From Bradyrhizobium acaciae (GTDB lineage: Bacteria > Pseudomonadota > Alphaproteobacteria > Rhizobiales > Xanthobacteraceae), in the NCBI RefSeq assembly GCF_020889785.1, contig NZ_JACMYK010000011.1, positions 43,299-107,298 on the forward strand: a stretch of 64,000 bases of DNA, in the 5' to 3' direction. Below, piece by piece: positions 8,453-17,732 of this stretch; the first letter of the stretch is position 1; each line of letters opens with the position of its first letter. The notes beneath the pieces were generated by a model. It made no database searches, was not told where the DNA came from, and saw only the letters and a program-made list of their open reading frames with translations. The position numbers were made by a program, and so were the translations under genes.

Positions 8453-9667
8453 ATGAGCAAATCCACCACCATCAAAAGCGTCGAGACGCTCGCCTGCGAT
8501 GCCGGCTGGCGGAATTATCACTTCGTCAAGGTGACGACCACGGACGGGCTGGTCGGCTGGAGCGAATATGACGAGGGTTTTGGCGCGCCCGGCGTGACGG
8601 CGGCGATCGAACGGCTGTCGGCGCGGGTGATCGGCAAGAACGCGTTCGATCACGAGCGGATCTATGTCGAGCTGTTCGCCGCGACCCGCCCCGCTGCCGG
8701 CGGCGTGGTGGCGCTGGCGCTCGGGGCCATCGAGAACGCGCTGCTCGACGTCAAGGCCAAGGCGCTCGGCGTGCCCTGCTACGATTTGCTCGGCGGCAGG
8801 ATCCGCGACCGCGTCCGGGTCTACTGGTCGCACTGCGCGACCTGGCGCATCAATCATCCCGACTGGTACAAGCCGGCCATCACCGATCTCGACGGCGTCA
8901 AGGCGATCGGCGCCGAGGTGCGCGAGAAAAAATTCTCGGCGATGAAGACCAACATCTTCGTCTATACCGACGGCAAGCCAATGGGCTGGCGCCCCGGCTT
9001 CGGCTCACCGTTCCAGCCCGAGATCAATATCGACCGCAATGTGCTGCGCAATCTCTGCATGCATCTGGAGGCGATCCGCGACGGCGCGGGGCCGGATGTC
9101 GATCTCCTGCTCGACCTCAACTTCAACGCCAAGACCGAGGGCTATCTCAATATCCTGCGCGCCATCGAGAAGATGGACATGTTCTGGGTCGAGATCGACA
9201 CCTTCAATCCGCAGGCGCTCGGCTATATCCGCCGCCAGAGCCCGCACCCGATCTCGTCCTGCGAGACGCTGCTCGGCCTGCGCGAATTCCTGCCCTACTT
9301 CACCGAACAGGCGATGGACGTCGCGATCATCGACACGCCGTGGAACGGGGTGTGGCAATCGATGAAGATCGCCGCGGCCGCCGAGCATTTCGAGGTCAAC
9401 GTCGCGCCACATAATTTCTACGGCCATCTCTGCACGATGATGAACGCGCATTTCTGCGCGGCGGTGCCGAACCTGCGGATCATGGAGACCGACATCGATC
9501 GGCTGGCCTGGGACCACGAGCTGTTCACCCACGTGCCCGAATTCGTCGACGGCCATCTCGTGATCCCGGACCGTCCGGGCTGGGGCACCGAGCCGAACGA
9601 GGAAGGCCTGCGCGCGCATCCGCCGAAGAACAAGGGCGGGCTGTTGAATTACGGGCTGAAGAAGTAG
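8453..9667 (+). CDS. Mandelate racemase / muconate lactonizing enzyme family (enolase superfamily)
   Basis: The 404-residue enzyme has the N-terminal capping domain (ALGAIENALLDVKAKALGVPCYDLLGG, residues about 85-115) and a C-terminal barrel. Metal ligands are visible in order: LLLDLNFN (Asp), FWVEIDTF (Glu) and SSCETLLG (Glu). Acid/base candidates are the lysine in SAMKTNIF and the histidine in APHNFYGH. Members abstract the alpha proton of a carboxylate to racemise, dehydrate or cycloisomerise it; many are sugar-acid dehydratases, but the exact reaction is not determinable here. The start is ATG 8453 with GGCGGGAA upstream. It is flanked on both sides by palindromic repeats, so it is probably a single transcription unit. 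Confidence 0.9.
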   Translation: MSKSTTIKSVETLACDAGWRNYHFVKVTTTDGLVGWSEYDEGFGAPGVTAAIERLSARVIGKNAFDHERIYVELFAATRPAAGGVVALALGAIENALLDVKAKALGVPCYDLLGGRIRDRVRVYWSHCATWRINHPDWYKPAITDLDGVKAIGAEVREKKFSAMKTNIFVYTDGKPMGWRPGFGSPFQPEINIDRNVLRNLCMHLEAIRDGAGPDVDLLLDLNFNAKTEGYLNILRAIEKMDMFWVEIDTFNPQALGYIRRQSPHPISSCETLLGLREFLPYFTEQAMDVAIIDTPWNGVWQSMKIAAAAEHFEVNVAPHNFYGHLCTMMNAHFCAAVPNLRIMETDIDRLAWDHELFTHVPEFVDGHLVIPDRPGWGTEPNEEGLRAHPPKNKGGLLNYGLKK

Positions 9668-9694
9668 GTATTTTTACGCCGCCCCTCGCCACAT

Positions 9695-9817
9695 CGTCGT
9701 CCCGGCGAAGGCCGGGATCCATAACCACCGCTGCGTGGTGTGGAAACGATTGTCGCCCCAGCGGAGCAAACCAATGCCCTGCTGGGGTAATGGGTCCCGG
9801 CCTTCGCCGGGACGACG
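9695..9817. repeat. Intergenic palindromic repeat, family C (copy 1)
   Basis: The arms CGTCGTCCCGGCGAAGGCC and GGCCTTCGCCGGGACGACG are perfectly inverted, with ATAACC/GGGTAATGGGT-type internal parts. A diverged copy (CGTCGTCCTGGCGAATGCC) is at 21062-21184. Together with the next repeat it fills the convergent gap 9668-9976, which holds no gene. Confidence 0.88.
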
Positions 9818-9850
9818 CATTACGATAGAGGGGAAGCACTGCGCCCATCA

Positions 9851-9956
9851 CCGTCATCCTGAGGTGCGAGCGGAGTGAGCCTCGAAGGATGCACGGCCAC
9901 GGTCGGGCCGTCGACCCTTCGAGACGGCCGCTCCGCGGCCTCCTCAGGGTGACGGT
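9851..9956. repeat. Intergenic palindromic repeat, family B (copy 2)
   Basis: Begins CCGTCATCCTGAGGTGCGAG, identical over 20 bases to the copy at 8165, then GAGCCTCGAAGGATGCACGG; ends CCTCAGGGTGACGG. It lies between convergent genes and may terminate both. Confidence 0.85.
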
Positions 9957-9976
9957 GATGGAGTGGCCACCATACC

Positions 9977-11236
9977 TCAATTATCCTCGCGCACCCCCGT
10001 GAACGCGCTTTCGATCACATCGCCGATCGGCTGCCAGGCGGTGCCGTCGAACTGCACCAGGCGCATCTGCTTGATCGGGCGGAAATCCCTCGGCCCGGTG
10101 TTGATCACGATCCCCGGCAGCGCGATCGGGCTCTGATAGTCCTTCAGCGAGGCCGCCTGCCGCATGATGTTCTCGCGCGACAGGTCGTCGCCGCACTGGC
10201 GCAGCACCTGCATCAGCGTGTCGGCGGCGGCATAGCCGAACACGGCGTAGATGTCGTCCTTGTCGCCGTCGGGGTAATATCTGTCCATGAAGGCGAGCCA
10301 CGCCTTGATCTGCGGATCGTTCTTCCAGGACGCATCGCCGGCGTCCTTCAGGAACGAGGTCGAGATCACGCCCAGCGAATTCTGCAGGCCCGCCGGCCGC
10401 AATGCGCTCGCGATCGAGGCCGACGCATTGTCGAGGATGAACACCGGATGCCAGTCGAGGTCGGCGGCCACGCGGATCGCGCGCGCCGCGATCGCAGGGG
10501 CGCCGTCGAACACCAGGATGTCGGCGCCGGAGTTCTTCAGAATGCCGATCTGGTTCTGGATCGCGGTCTCCGAGGCGTCGAAAGCGAGATCGGCGACGAT
10601 CATCCCGGCGGTGTCGCCGAGCCCCTCCTGCAATCCCCTGAACAGGTCGCGGCCGAACTGGTCGTTCTGCCAGAGCACCGCGATCTTGCGCGAGGGATAG
10701 GCGGCCTGGATGTAGTTGGCGTAGATCTGTCCCTCGGCCCGGAAGGTCGGCTGCCAGCCCATGGTCCAGGGGAAGGCCCTCGGATGCGCCCACTCCTCGT
10801 CGCCGGAAGCAACGAACAGCTGCGGGATCTTCCTCTCATTGAGATACTTCCGCACCGCGAGGTTGCTCGGCGTACCGAACGAGCCGAACATCAACAGCAC
10901 GTCCTGCTTCTCGACGAGATCGCGGGTCTGCTCCATCGCGGTCTTCGGATTGGAGCTGTCATCGACCGAGACGAACTTGACCTTGCGGCCGTTGATGCCG
11001 CCGTGCTCGTTGACCATGTCGAAATAGGCCGCTTCCGCCCGCCCGATGGTCGCGAACGCGGCGAGCGGCCCGGTGTAGGGCATGACATTGCCGACGCGTA
11101 TCTCGCTGCCGGCCGCCGTCTGCGCCTGCTGCGCGCGCAACGGTGCCGCCGCGAGAACAGCTGCAAAGGCAAGCACCATCGAAAACGCAGTTTGTTGTTT
11201 TGCTTGCATCAACATCGCCACAAAGGCCGGCGGCAA
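9977..11236 (-). CDS. LivK-type periplasmic substrate-binding protein (orphan)
   Basis: The precursor of 419 residues has a signal peptide (hydrophobic AFSMVLAFAAVLAAAPLRA) and a type I periplasmic-binding fold. GNVMPYTGPLAAFATIGRAE opens the first lobe, SNPKTAMEQTRDLVEKQDVLLMFGSFG closes a strand-helix unit, and KIAVLWQNDQFGRD lies at the hinge. This family binds branched-chain amino acids, amides, urea or aromatic acids. I chose the TTG at 11236 because GGGAGGGAG lies seven bases upstream; ATG at 11215 or 11209 would still leave a complete signal. No LivH, LivM, LivG or LivF genes are nearby, so it must borrow a transporter. It follows the hydantoinase genes in the same direction, which hints that its ligand is their substrate or product. 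Confidence 0.87.
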   Translation of the reverse strand: MPPAFVAMLMQAKQQTAFSMVLAFAAVLAAAPLRAQQAQTAAGSEIRVGNVMPYTGPLAAFATIGRAEAAYFDMVNEHGGINGRKVKFVSVDDSSNPKTAMEQTRDLVEKQDVLLMFGSFGTPSNLAVRKYLNERKIPQLFVASGDEEWAHPRAFPWTMGWQPTFRAEGQIYANYIQAAYPSRKIAVLWQNDQFGRDLFRGLQEGLGDTAGMIVADLAFDASETAIQNQIGILKNSGADILVFDGAPAIAARAIRVAADLDWHPVFILDNASASIASALRPAGLQNSLGVISTSFLKDAGDASWKNDPQIKAWLAFMDRYYPDGDKDDIYAVFGYAAADTLMQVLRQCGDDLSRENIMRQAASLKDYQSPIALPGIVINTGPRDFRPIKQMRLVQFDGTAWQPIGDVIESAFTGVREDN

Positions 11237-11316
11237 GCCGGCGCTCCCTCCCAGCGCGCAGAGCTTACCCCCAAGCCAATGCCGGAAAAATGAAATGTTG
11301 ATGGCGGAAGCGGACC

Positions 11317-13356
11317 TCAGCGCAATGTTATGTCGAGCCAGCCCAGCGGATTGACTGTGACGCGATCGCCATGATCGACCAGCACTGTCGTGGTTTCGGC
11401 CTCAATGATGGCCGGACCGGCCAGCGCATGGCCCGGTTTGAGATCGTCGAGCGCATAGACCGCCACCTCGCGCCAGGCGCCGAGCCAAGCCTGCCGCTTG
11501 CCACGCGGCGCGCAGGGCGCGGCCGAGCTGGCCTTTCCGGCATCATTGCTGCCCGGCGCGACCTTGCCGACGGCGGCGACGCGGGCGTTGACGAACACCA
11601 CCTCCTGCCCGCGCGAGGCATAGGTGTAGAGCTCCTCGTGGCGGCGATGGAAGCGCTCCTCGATCTGCGCGACCAGATCGGCGGCGCCGAGATCGAGATC
11701 GCCGAGCGGCACGTCGATCTCGAACACCTGCTCGCCGTAGCGCATCTCGGCCGAGCGCTCGATCGCGATGTCGCCCTTGAACCAGTCGCGCAGCCGGCCG
11801 GCCGCTTGCTGGTCCAGCCCGGCGAACAGCGCCCTCACCTCGTCGGCGGAAATCCGGCCGGTGCCGTAATGCGTGCGGCTGACTTCATAGCGCAGATCGC
11901 TGGTCAGCATGCCCCAGGCCGACAGCACCGAGGCAACCGTCGGCACGATGATGCGCTTGATCTCGAGCTCGCGGGCGACTTCGGCGGCATGCATGCCGGC
12001 GGCACCGCCGAAGCTGAGCAGCGCGAATTTGCGCGGATCGACGCCACGGCGCAGGGTCATCAGGCGGATGCCGTCGGCCATCTTCAGATTGATCATCTTG
12101 TAGATGCCCGCGGCCGCCTCGATGCGCGACAGCTCTAGCGCTTCCGCAATCCGGTCGACAGCAGCTTCCGACGCCGCACGATCGAGCGGCCGCGCGCCGC
12201 CCATGAAGGCGGCGGCATCGAGATAGCCGAGCACGACATTGGCGTCGGTGACGGCAGCCGCCGTGCCGCCATTACCGTAACAGGCCGGCCCCGGCACCGA
12301 GCCCGCGCTCTCCGGCCCGACCCGCAGCGTGCGGCTGCCGTCAACGCTTGCGATCGACCCGCCGCCGGCCGCGATGCTGGCGATGTCGAGGCTGCGCAGC
12401 GCGATGCGCTGGCCCGCGAGCATGCCGTCGGCCGAGAGCGAGGCCTGACCGTCAGCGATCAGCGAAATGTCGGTCGAGGTGCCGCCCATGTCGAACGGCA
12501 CCAGATCGGGGATCCCAAGCATCTCCGCGCAGCGGCGGCTGCCGGAGATGCCGCCGGCCGGGCCCGACAGCACGGTGCCCGCGGCAAGCCGCGAAGCCTC
12601 TTCCACCGGCGCCATGCCGCCATGCGACAGCACGACGAACAGCGAGCCCTTGAAGCCGGCCTCGTGCAGGCTGCGCTCCAGATTGGTGAGATAGCGCCGC
12701 ACCGTCGGCTCGACATAGGCGTTCACGATCGTGGTCGAGACGCGCTCATATTCCTTGATCTGCGGCAGCACGTCGCTCGAGCGCGACACGTTGACGTCGG
12801 GCAATTCCTTCGCCAACCGCTCGACCGCAGCGAGCTCATGCGCCGGGTTGAGATAGGCGTGCAGGAAGCAGACCGCGACCGAATTCGCACCTGTTCGTTT
12901 CACTTCCGCGATGACATCGCCGAGCGCGGCGCTATCCAGCGCAACCGCAGTGCTGCCGTCGGCCTTCAGCCGCTCGCGCACGCCGAAACGTCGCTCACGC
13001 GGCACCAAAGGCTCGGGCGGCGGCGTGCGCAGATCATAGCGATCCGGCTTCAGCCCTTCGCGCATCTCGACGACGTCGCGATGGCCTTCGGTGGTCAGCA
13101 GCGCGACCCTGGCGCCCTTGCGCTCCAGCAGCGCATTGGTCGCGACCGTCGTGCCGTGCACCAAACGATCGGTCGCTGCCAGCATCGCCGCGCGGGTGAC
13201 ACCGAGGCGGCGCGCCAGCTCCTCCAGTCCCGCCATCACGCCGATCGACTGATCGGCCGGCGTGGACGGTGATTTCGCGAAAACCGTGCGCCCGGTTTTG
13301 TCAGTTGCAACCAGGTCGGTGTAAGTGCCGCCGACGTCGACCCCAATCGTGTACAT
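11317..13356 (-). CDS. hyuA: Hydantoinase/5-oxoprolinase subunit A (HyuA)
   Basis: The 679-residue protein has an actin-like ATPase fold: DVGGTYTDLV at residues 5-14 is the phosphate-1 motif, HGTTVATNALLERKGARVALLTTEG follows near 70-95, and FDMGGTSTDISLI near 290 is the phosphate-2 motif. Subunit A with subunit B performs ATP-dependent opening of a five-membered cyclic amide such as hydantoin, N-methylhydantoin or 5-oxoproline (or, in the acetone/acetophenone carboxylase branch, carboxylation). ATG 13356 is preferred; an in-frame extension to 13452 overlaps hyuB and lacks homology. It starts 7 bases after the hyuB stop, so the two form an operon, B first. Specificity cannot be told from sequence. 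Confidence 0.9.
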   Translation of the reverse strand: MYTIGVDVGGTYTDLVATDKTGRTVFAKSPSTPADQSIGVMAGLEELARRLGVTRAAMLAATDRLVHGTTVATNALLERKGARVALLTTEGHRDVVEMREGLKPDRYDLRTPPPEPLVPRERRFGVRERLKADGSTAVALDSAALGDVIAEVKRTGANSVAVCFLHAYLNPAHELAAVERLAKELPDVNVSRSSDVLPQIKEYERVSTTIVNAYVEPTVRRYLTNLERSLHEAGFKGSLFVVLSHGGMAPVEEASRLAAGTVLSGPAGGISGSRRCAEMLGIPDLVPFDMGGTSTDISLIADGQASLSADGMLAGQRIALRSLDIASIAAGGGSIASVDGSRTLRVGPESAGSVPGPACYGNGGTAAAVTDANVVLGYLDAAAFMGGARPLDRAASEAAVDRIAEALELSRIEAAAGIYKMINLKMADGIRLMTLRRGVDPRKFALLSFGGAAGMHAAEVARELEIKRIIVPTVASVLSAWGMLTSDLRYEVSRTHYGTGRISADEVRALFAGLDQQAAGRLRDWFKGDIAIERSAEMRYGEQVFEIDVPLGDLDLGAADLVAQIEERFHRRHEELYTYASRGQEVVFVNARVAAVGKVAPGSNDAGKASSAAPCAPRGKRQAWLGAWREVAVYALDDLKPGHALAGPAIIEAETTTVLVDHGDRVTVNPLGWLDITLR

Positions 13357-13363
13357 CGCTGAC

Positions 13364-15015
13364 CTACACCGCTTTCGAAACCAGGCCCTGCGCGACGTCG
13401 CGCGCCCGCGCCTCCGCCGAGCGCTTCTCCGGCGGACCCCAGCCGCCGCCACCGGACGATCGGATCTCGAGGCAATCGCCTGGGCGCAGCTCGATGCCGA
13501 CCTCCTTGGTCTTCAACACACGCGGTTCGCGGCCCTCTGACAGCAGCCGGTAGTGATGCGGCTCGCCGTCCTTGCCGCCGAGCATGCCACAGGGGCCGTG
13601 GCGCGCGCCGTCGCCGGCAGTGTTGCCCTTGGCGGGCTTTTGCGTCTCCAGCACCATGTCGAGCGCCACGCCGAGGCCGCCGCGATGTTGGCCATCGCGC
13701 CGGAGTCGGGGCGGAACTCGTGCTGGCGGAAATGCAGGGGAAAGCGCACCTCGGCAACCTCGATGCTGCCGAATTTGAGACCGCCGACCGAGTGCCACTC
13801 GCCGATCGACGAGTAACCGTCGCCGCCCGGCGATGCGCCGCCGCCGGGCCGCGCCTGAAACATGTGCCAGATGAAATTGCGCCCGTTGCGCGGATCCTCG
13901 CCCTGGATCGCGATGCGGAAGCGGCGTCCCCAGCCGCCCATCACGCGATCCGGGCAGGACGCCGACATCGCCTTGATGATCGCTTCCACGATCTCATTCG
14001 AAGGATGGCTGGTGCACAAGGTCACGGGACGGCCGGGATCTGCCCATACGATGGTGCCCTGCTTCGCCACCACCCTCAGCGGCCGCAGCGCGCCGGTGTT
14101 CTTGGGGATATCGGCGTCGATCAGATAGGCAAAGGCCATCGCGACCGCGGCCTGCATGTTGGCGTGCGACGAATTGACGAAGCTCGTCGACTGCGGATCG
14201 GAGCCGGTGAGATCGACCTCGATGTCACTGCCCTTTTTCGTCACCTTGGCGGCGATCTTGATGTCGGTGCGGCCGTGGCCGTCATCGTCGAGCAGCGCTT
14301 CGCCGTAGAACACGCCGTCCTTCCAGCTCGACACCACGGCGCGGGTCTGCTGCTCGGTGGCATCGAGGATCGCCTCGATCGCGGCCTCGACGGTCTCCGC
14401 GCCGAACTCGCTGAACAGTTTTGCGACGCGGCGCTCGCCGAGATGCGCAGCACCCAGCATCGCCGCGAGGTCGCCACGGAATTCTCTGGGGTTGCGAATG
14501 TTCAAAGCCAGGAGATCGAGAAGATCCTCACGCGGCTTGCCGGCCTCGTAGAGTTTTATGGGCGGAATGCGGATGCCTTCCTGATAGATCTCGGTGGCTG
14601 CGGGATTGTAGGCACCATGGGTGGCGCCGCCGATGTCGCTCTGATGCGCACGCACGATGGTCCAGAGCAGCCTTTTTCCGCCATCGAATACCGGCACGAA
14701 GGCGGTTAGGTCAGGCAGATGGCTGCCGCCCTGATAGGGATCGTTGAGCAGGATGACGTCGCCGGGCGCGACATCCTTGAAGCGCTCCTCGACCGCTAGC
14801 GTCGCCCACGGCAGGGCGCCGACATGCACCGGGATGTGATCGGCCTGCGCGATCAGCCGTCCGCTGGTGTCGCAGATCGCCAGCGAGAAATCGCGGCTGG
14901 AATTGAGGATCTGCGAATAGGAGGTGCGAAGCATGGCCTCGCCCATCTCCTTCACGATCGACGACAGGCGGTGCTGCACGACGGAGCGGGTGATCGGATC
15001 GATCTTGGCGGACAT
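13364..15015 (-). pseudogene. hyuB: Hydantoinase/oxoprolinase subunit B (HyuB), frameshifted near its 3' end
   Basis: From ATG 15015 the protein reads as a normal HyuB: SVVQHRLSSIVKEMGEAMLRTSYS at the start, IPVHVGALPWA near 75, and VILLNDPYQGGSHLPDLTAF near 105. At about 13696-13702 the frame is lost. Upstream it reads HEFRPDSGA then nonsense ending at 13513; the expected continuation GQHRGGLGVALDMVL...RPGDCLEIRSSGGGGWGPP is intact one frame over, to a stop at 13364. Restoring one base in the run GGCGCGATGG gives DSGGDGQHRGGLG, the usual family motif. Either the gene is inactive through a one-base deletion or the sequence has an error. Product role: the second subunit of ATP-dependent cyclic amide hydrolase with HyuA. 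Confidence 0.85.
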
Positions 15016-15188
15016 CTTGGCCCTTATTGGCGCGTGGGATCGCGCAGAGAGGATCGAGGAACCGGCAACCGAAACCGGAATTCCCTCTTATAGCCAGACG
15101 CTTCCGGATCGCAAACCGCGGCGCGGGGCAAAGAATTTATTCCACCGTTCAGCAATTCGTGATCGGCACGAATCTTCACCCCTCCGAC

Positions 15189-15213
15189 GGAATAGAATTC
15201 GCCGCACCGCGTC
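15189..15213 (+). promoter_or_regulatory. Candidate ECF sigma promoter of the DUF305 operon
   Basis: GGAAT at 15189-15193 and CGTC at 15210-15213 are separated by 16 bases, the arrangement of group IV (ECF) promoters (GGAAC-N16/17-CGTT and variants). Transcription would begin about 25-30 bases before the ATG at 15248. The operon encodes an ECF factor, so self-activation is the natural hypothesis. Confidence 0.45.
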
Positions 15214-15247
15214 CCACCCGTGCCAGCTAACTTTCAGGGTGAACGCG

Positions 15248-15748
15248 ATGATCCTGCGATTCTTCAGACCCGGCATCGGTGCCGCGCTGCTCGGCGCGCG
15301 TGTGCTGTTTGCCATTGTTCTCTCCCCGGTGGCGCTCGCGCAAGAGGCGCGCCAACCGGCACCGACGCCGCAGTCGGCCGAAGAGAGCGCCTTCCTCGCC
15401 GAGAACGATGCGGCGATGACCAAGATGATGAATGACATGGCGGCCAGGCCGAGCGGCGACATCGATCGCGATTTCGTCGCGATGATGACGCCGCACCATC
15501 AGGGTGCGATCGACATGGCCGTGATCGAACTGCGCTACGGCAAGAACGAGCGCCTGCGCCGGATCGCCCAGGAGATCATCGTCGAGCAACGCCAGGAGAT
15601 CGACGCCATGAAGCTCGCGATCGGCGAGCAGGTCACGGACACGACACCGGCCCCGACACAACAACCCGGCGCGACACCCGGCCCGGCGGCGACCACCCAC
15701 GATCACATGAACATGCACCACGACATGATGAAGCAGGAGACCAAGTGA
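15248..15748 (+). CDS. DUF305 family exported protein
   Basis: This 166-residue protein carries a signal segment (GIGAALLGARVLFAIVLSPVALA) and the DUF305 core: DFVAMMTPHHQGAIDMA around residues 75-91, then a helix ending RLRRIAQEIIVEQRQEIDAM. DUF305 proteins are periplasmic four-helix ferritin-like folds, often found with copper or other metal-handling genes. The tail, DHMNMHHDMM, is rich in His and Met and could bind metal. The ATG at 15248 has AGGGTGA upstream. The stop overlaps the ATG of the next gene (TGATG), so the two are translationally coupled. Function is inferred from family and context only. Confidence 0.85.
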   Translation: MILRFFRPGIGAALLGARVLFAIVLSPVALAQEARQPAPTPQSAEESAFLAENDAAMTKMMNDMAARPSGDIDRDFVAMMTPHHQGAIDMAVIELRYGKNERLRRIAQEIIVEQRQEIDAMKLAIGEQVTDTTPAPTQQPGATPGPAATTHDHMNMHHDMMKQETK

Positions 15749-17205
15749 TGACGAGCCAGTTCATGAAGGGCCTGTTGGCGACCAGCATGATCGCGCTGTC
15801 CAGTTCCGCGTTCGCCGGACAGGCGCCGGACGCCGCATCCTCGCCCGATACTCCGATCAGTCATCACGACCGCGTCTACGCCGCCGAACAGTTCTCCAAC
15901 ACCGTGTCGGTCACCGATCCCGTCGACAACAAGCTGCTCGGCGTGATCCGGCTCGGCGATCCGCAGCCCGGCAATTTCAGCCCGCTCTACAAGGGACAGG
16001 TGCTGGTCCACGGCATGGGCTTTTCGCCCGACCATCATACGCTCGCGATCGTTTCGATCGGCTCGAACTCGGTGACCTTCATCGACACCGCGACGAATAC
16101 GGTCAAGCACACCACCTATGTCGGGCGCTCGCCGCACGAGGCATTCTTCACGCCTGACGGCAAGGAGGTGTGGGTCACCGTGCGCGGCGAGAATTACATC
16201 TCGGTGATCGATGCCTCGAGCTTCAAGGAAACGATGCGGATCGAGGTGCCGCCGGGACCAGGCATGCAGATCTTCTCGCCCGACGGCAAGTACGGCTACA
16301 TCTGTTCGTCGTTCAACCCGGAGATCGACGTGGTCTCGGTCGCCGACCATCAGATCGTCGGCAAGGTGAAGCAGGAAAGCCCGTTCTGCCCGAACATCGC
16401 AGCCACACCCGATGGCGAGCAGGTCTGGTTCACGCTGAAGGATACCGGCAAGACCCAGGTCTTCAACGCCAGGCCGCCGTTCAATCCGATCAAGACCATC
16501 GACACCGGCCCGATCACCAACCACGTCAATTTCGCGAAGACCGCCAAGGGGACCTTCGCCTATGTGACCATCGGCGGCACCAACCAGATCAAGGTGTTTC
16601 GCACCGATGACTTTTCGCAGGTCGCTGTCATTCCGGTCGGCAACCTGCCGCACGGCATCTGGCCGTCCGGCGACGGCACGCGGATCTATGTCGGCCTGGA
16701 GAATGCAGACGCGCTGGCCGCGATCGACACCGCGACCAACAAGGTGATCGCCAACATCCCGATCGGCCAGGCGCCGCAAGCCATAGCCTATGTACCGAAC
16801 GCCGCGCCGAATCCCGATGACCGCCAGAACCTGCAGGAGCTCGGCGTCGCCGGCCAGACCGCCCACCTCACGCTCGCGCCGAAGCAGCACGCGAAGGGCG
16901 ACAAGCCGCCGACCAGCGTCTCGCTGTTCGATCAGGGCCTGATCCAGGTGGTGCAGGCAGCGGTCACCGGGCTCGAACCCAAGCAGCATTACGTGCTAGC
17001 ATTGGCCGAGCATGCCGAAGGGACGGGATCGGTGCAGCCGCTCGCAGCCTTCATGACCAACCCCGCGGGCTCGGCGATCGTCAACGCCACCGGACCGATC
17101 CGGCAGATCGTGCAGAGCGGGGCCAAGGCCGAGCGGCGCTATCTCGTCATCGCATCCGGCGAGCCGGCGAAGCTCGGACCCGTGATCCAGGTGCAAGCGC
17201 CATGA
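15748..17205 (+). CDS. Exported YVTN/NHL-type beta-propeller protein
   Basis: The 485-residue precursor begins with a signal peptide (LLATSMIALSSSAFA) and contains repeats of about 42 residues of the YncE/YVTN class, with units such as DRVYAAEQFSNTVSVTDPV, FIDTATNTVKHTTYVGRSPHE, FFTPDGKEVWVTVRG, YGYICSSFNPEIDVVSV and TRIYVGLENADALAAIDTAT. These build a beta-propeller in the periplasm or outside the cell, used for binding or as a scaffold. A C-terminal domain after residue 375 is beta-rich and separate. The stop overlaps the next start by four bases (ATGA), linking it to an ECF sigma factor. No enzyme motif was seen; a stress-related extracytoplasmic role is an inference. Confidence 0.85.
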   Translation: MTSQFMKGLLATSMIALSSSAFAGQAPDAASSPDTPISHHDRVYAAEQFSNTVSVTDPVDNKLLGVIRLGDPQPGNFSPLYKGQVLVHGMGFSPDHHTLAIVSIGSNSVTFIDTATNTVKHTTYVGRSPHEAFFTPDGKEVWVTVRGENYISVIDASSFKETMRIEVPPGPGMQIFSPDGKYGYICSSFNPEIDVVSVADHQIVGKVKQESPFCPNIAATPDGEQVWFTLKDTGKTQVFNARPPFNPIKTIDTGPITNHVNFAKTAKGTFAYVTIGGTNQIKVFRTDDFSQVAVIPVGNLPHGIWPSGDGTRIYVGLENADALAAIDTATNKVIANIPIGQAPQAIAYVPNAAPNPDDRQNLQELGVAGQTAHLTLAPKQHAKGDKPPTSVSLFDQGLIQVVQAAVTGLEPKQHYVLALAEHAEGTGSVQPLAAFMTNPAGSAIVNATGPIRQIVQSGAKAERRYLVIASGEPAKLGPVIQVQAP

Positions 17206-17732
17206 ACGACATGCTGCACCAGATTGAACCGGTGATTCCAGCGCTGCGCCGCTATGCGCGCACGCTGGTCCGCAACCGCGCGGCCGCCGACGATCTGGTG
17301 CAGGACTGCCTGGAGCGCGCCGTCAGTCATTGGGAGCAACGGCGCGAAACCGGCAGCCCGAAGTCGTGGCTGTTTGCCATCCTGCACAATCTTGCCATCA
17401 ACCAGTTCCGCGGTGCCGCCGCGCGTGCCCGCCACGTCAGCATAGACGAGGCGGGCGAGCACGAATTCGGACAGAACGCGGTGCAGGAACAGCAGCTGAT
17501 CTATCAGGACGTGCTCGGGAAGCTCGCAAAGCTTCCCGAGGAGCAGCGCGCCGTGCTGCTGCTCGTCGCCGTCGAAGACCTGAGCTATGCGGAGGCCGCC
17601 AAAGTGCTCAACATTCCCATCGGCACCGTGATGTCGCGCCTGTCGCGGGCACGTGAGAGACTGCAGCAGGAACTGGAAAAACCTGCGGATAACCAGCAGG
17701 GGAATGTCGTGCAGTTGCGGAGCAAGCCATGA
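17202..17732 (+). CDS. ECF (group IV) RNA polymerase sigma factor
   Basis: At 176 residues it contains only sigma regions 2 and 4. Region 2 is RRYARTLVRNRAAADDLVQD followed by the SWLFAILHNLAINQFR helix (-10 recognition); region 4 is LSYAEAAKVLNIPIGTVMSR, the -35 helix-turn-helix. It redirects RNA polymerase to a small regulon when freed from its anti-sigma factor, whose gene overlaps its stop by four bases. Its start overlaps the propeller gene, so all four genes 15248-18493 form one operon and probably autoregulate. Confidence 0.93.
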   Translation: MNDMLHQIEPVIPALRRYARTLVRNRAAADDLVQDCLERAVSHWEQRRETGSPKSWLFAILHNLAINQFRGAAARARHVSIDEAGEHEFGQNAVQEQQLIYQDVLGKLAKLPEEQRAVLLLVAVEDLSYAEAAKVLNIPIGTVMSRLSRARERLQQELEKPADNQQGNVVQLRSKP

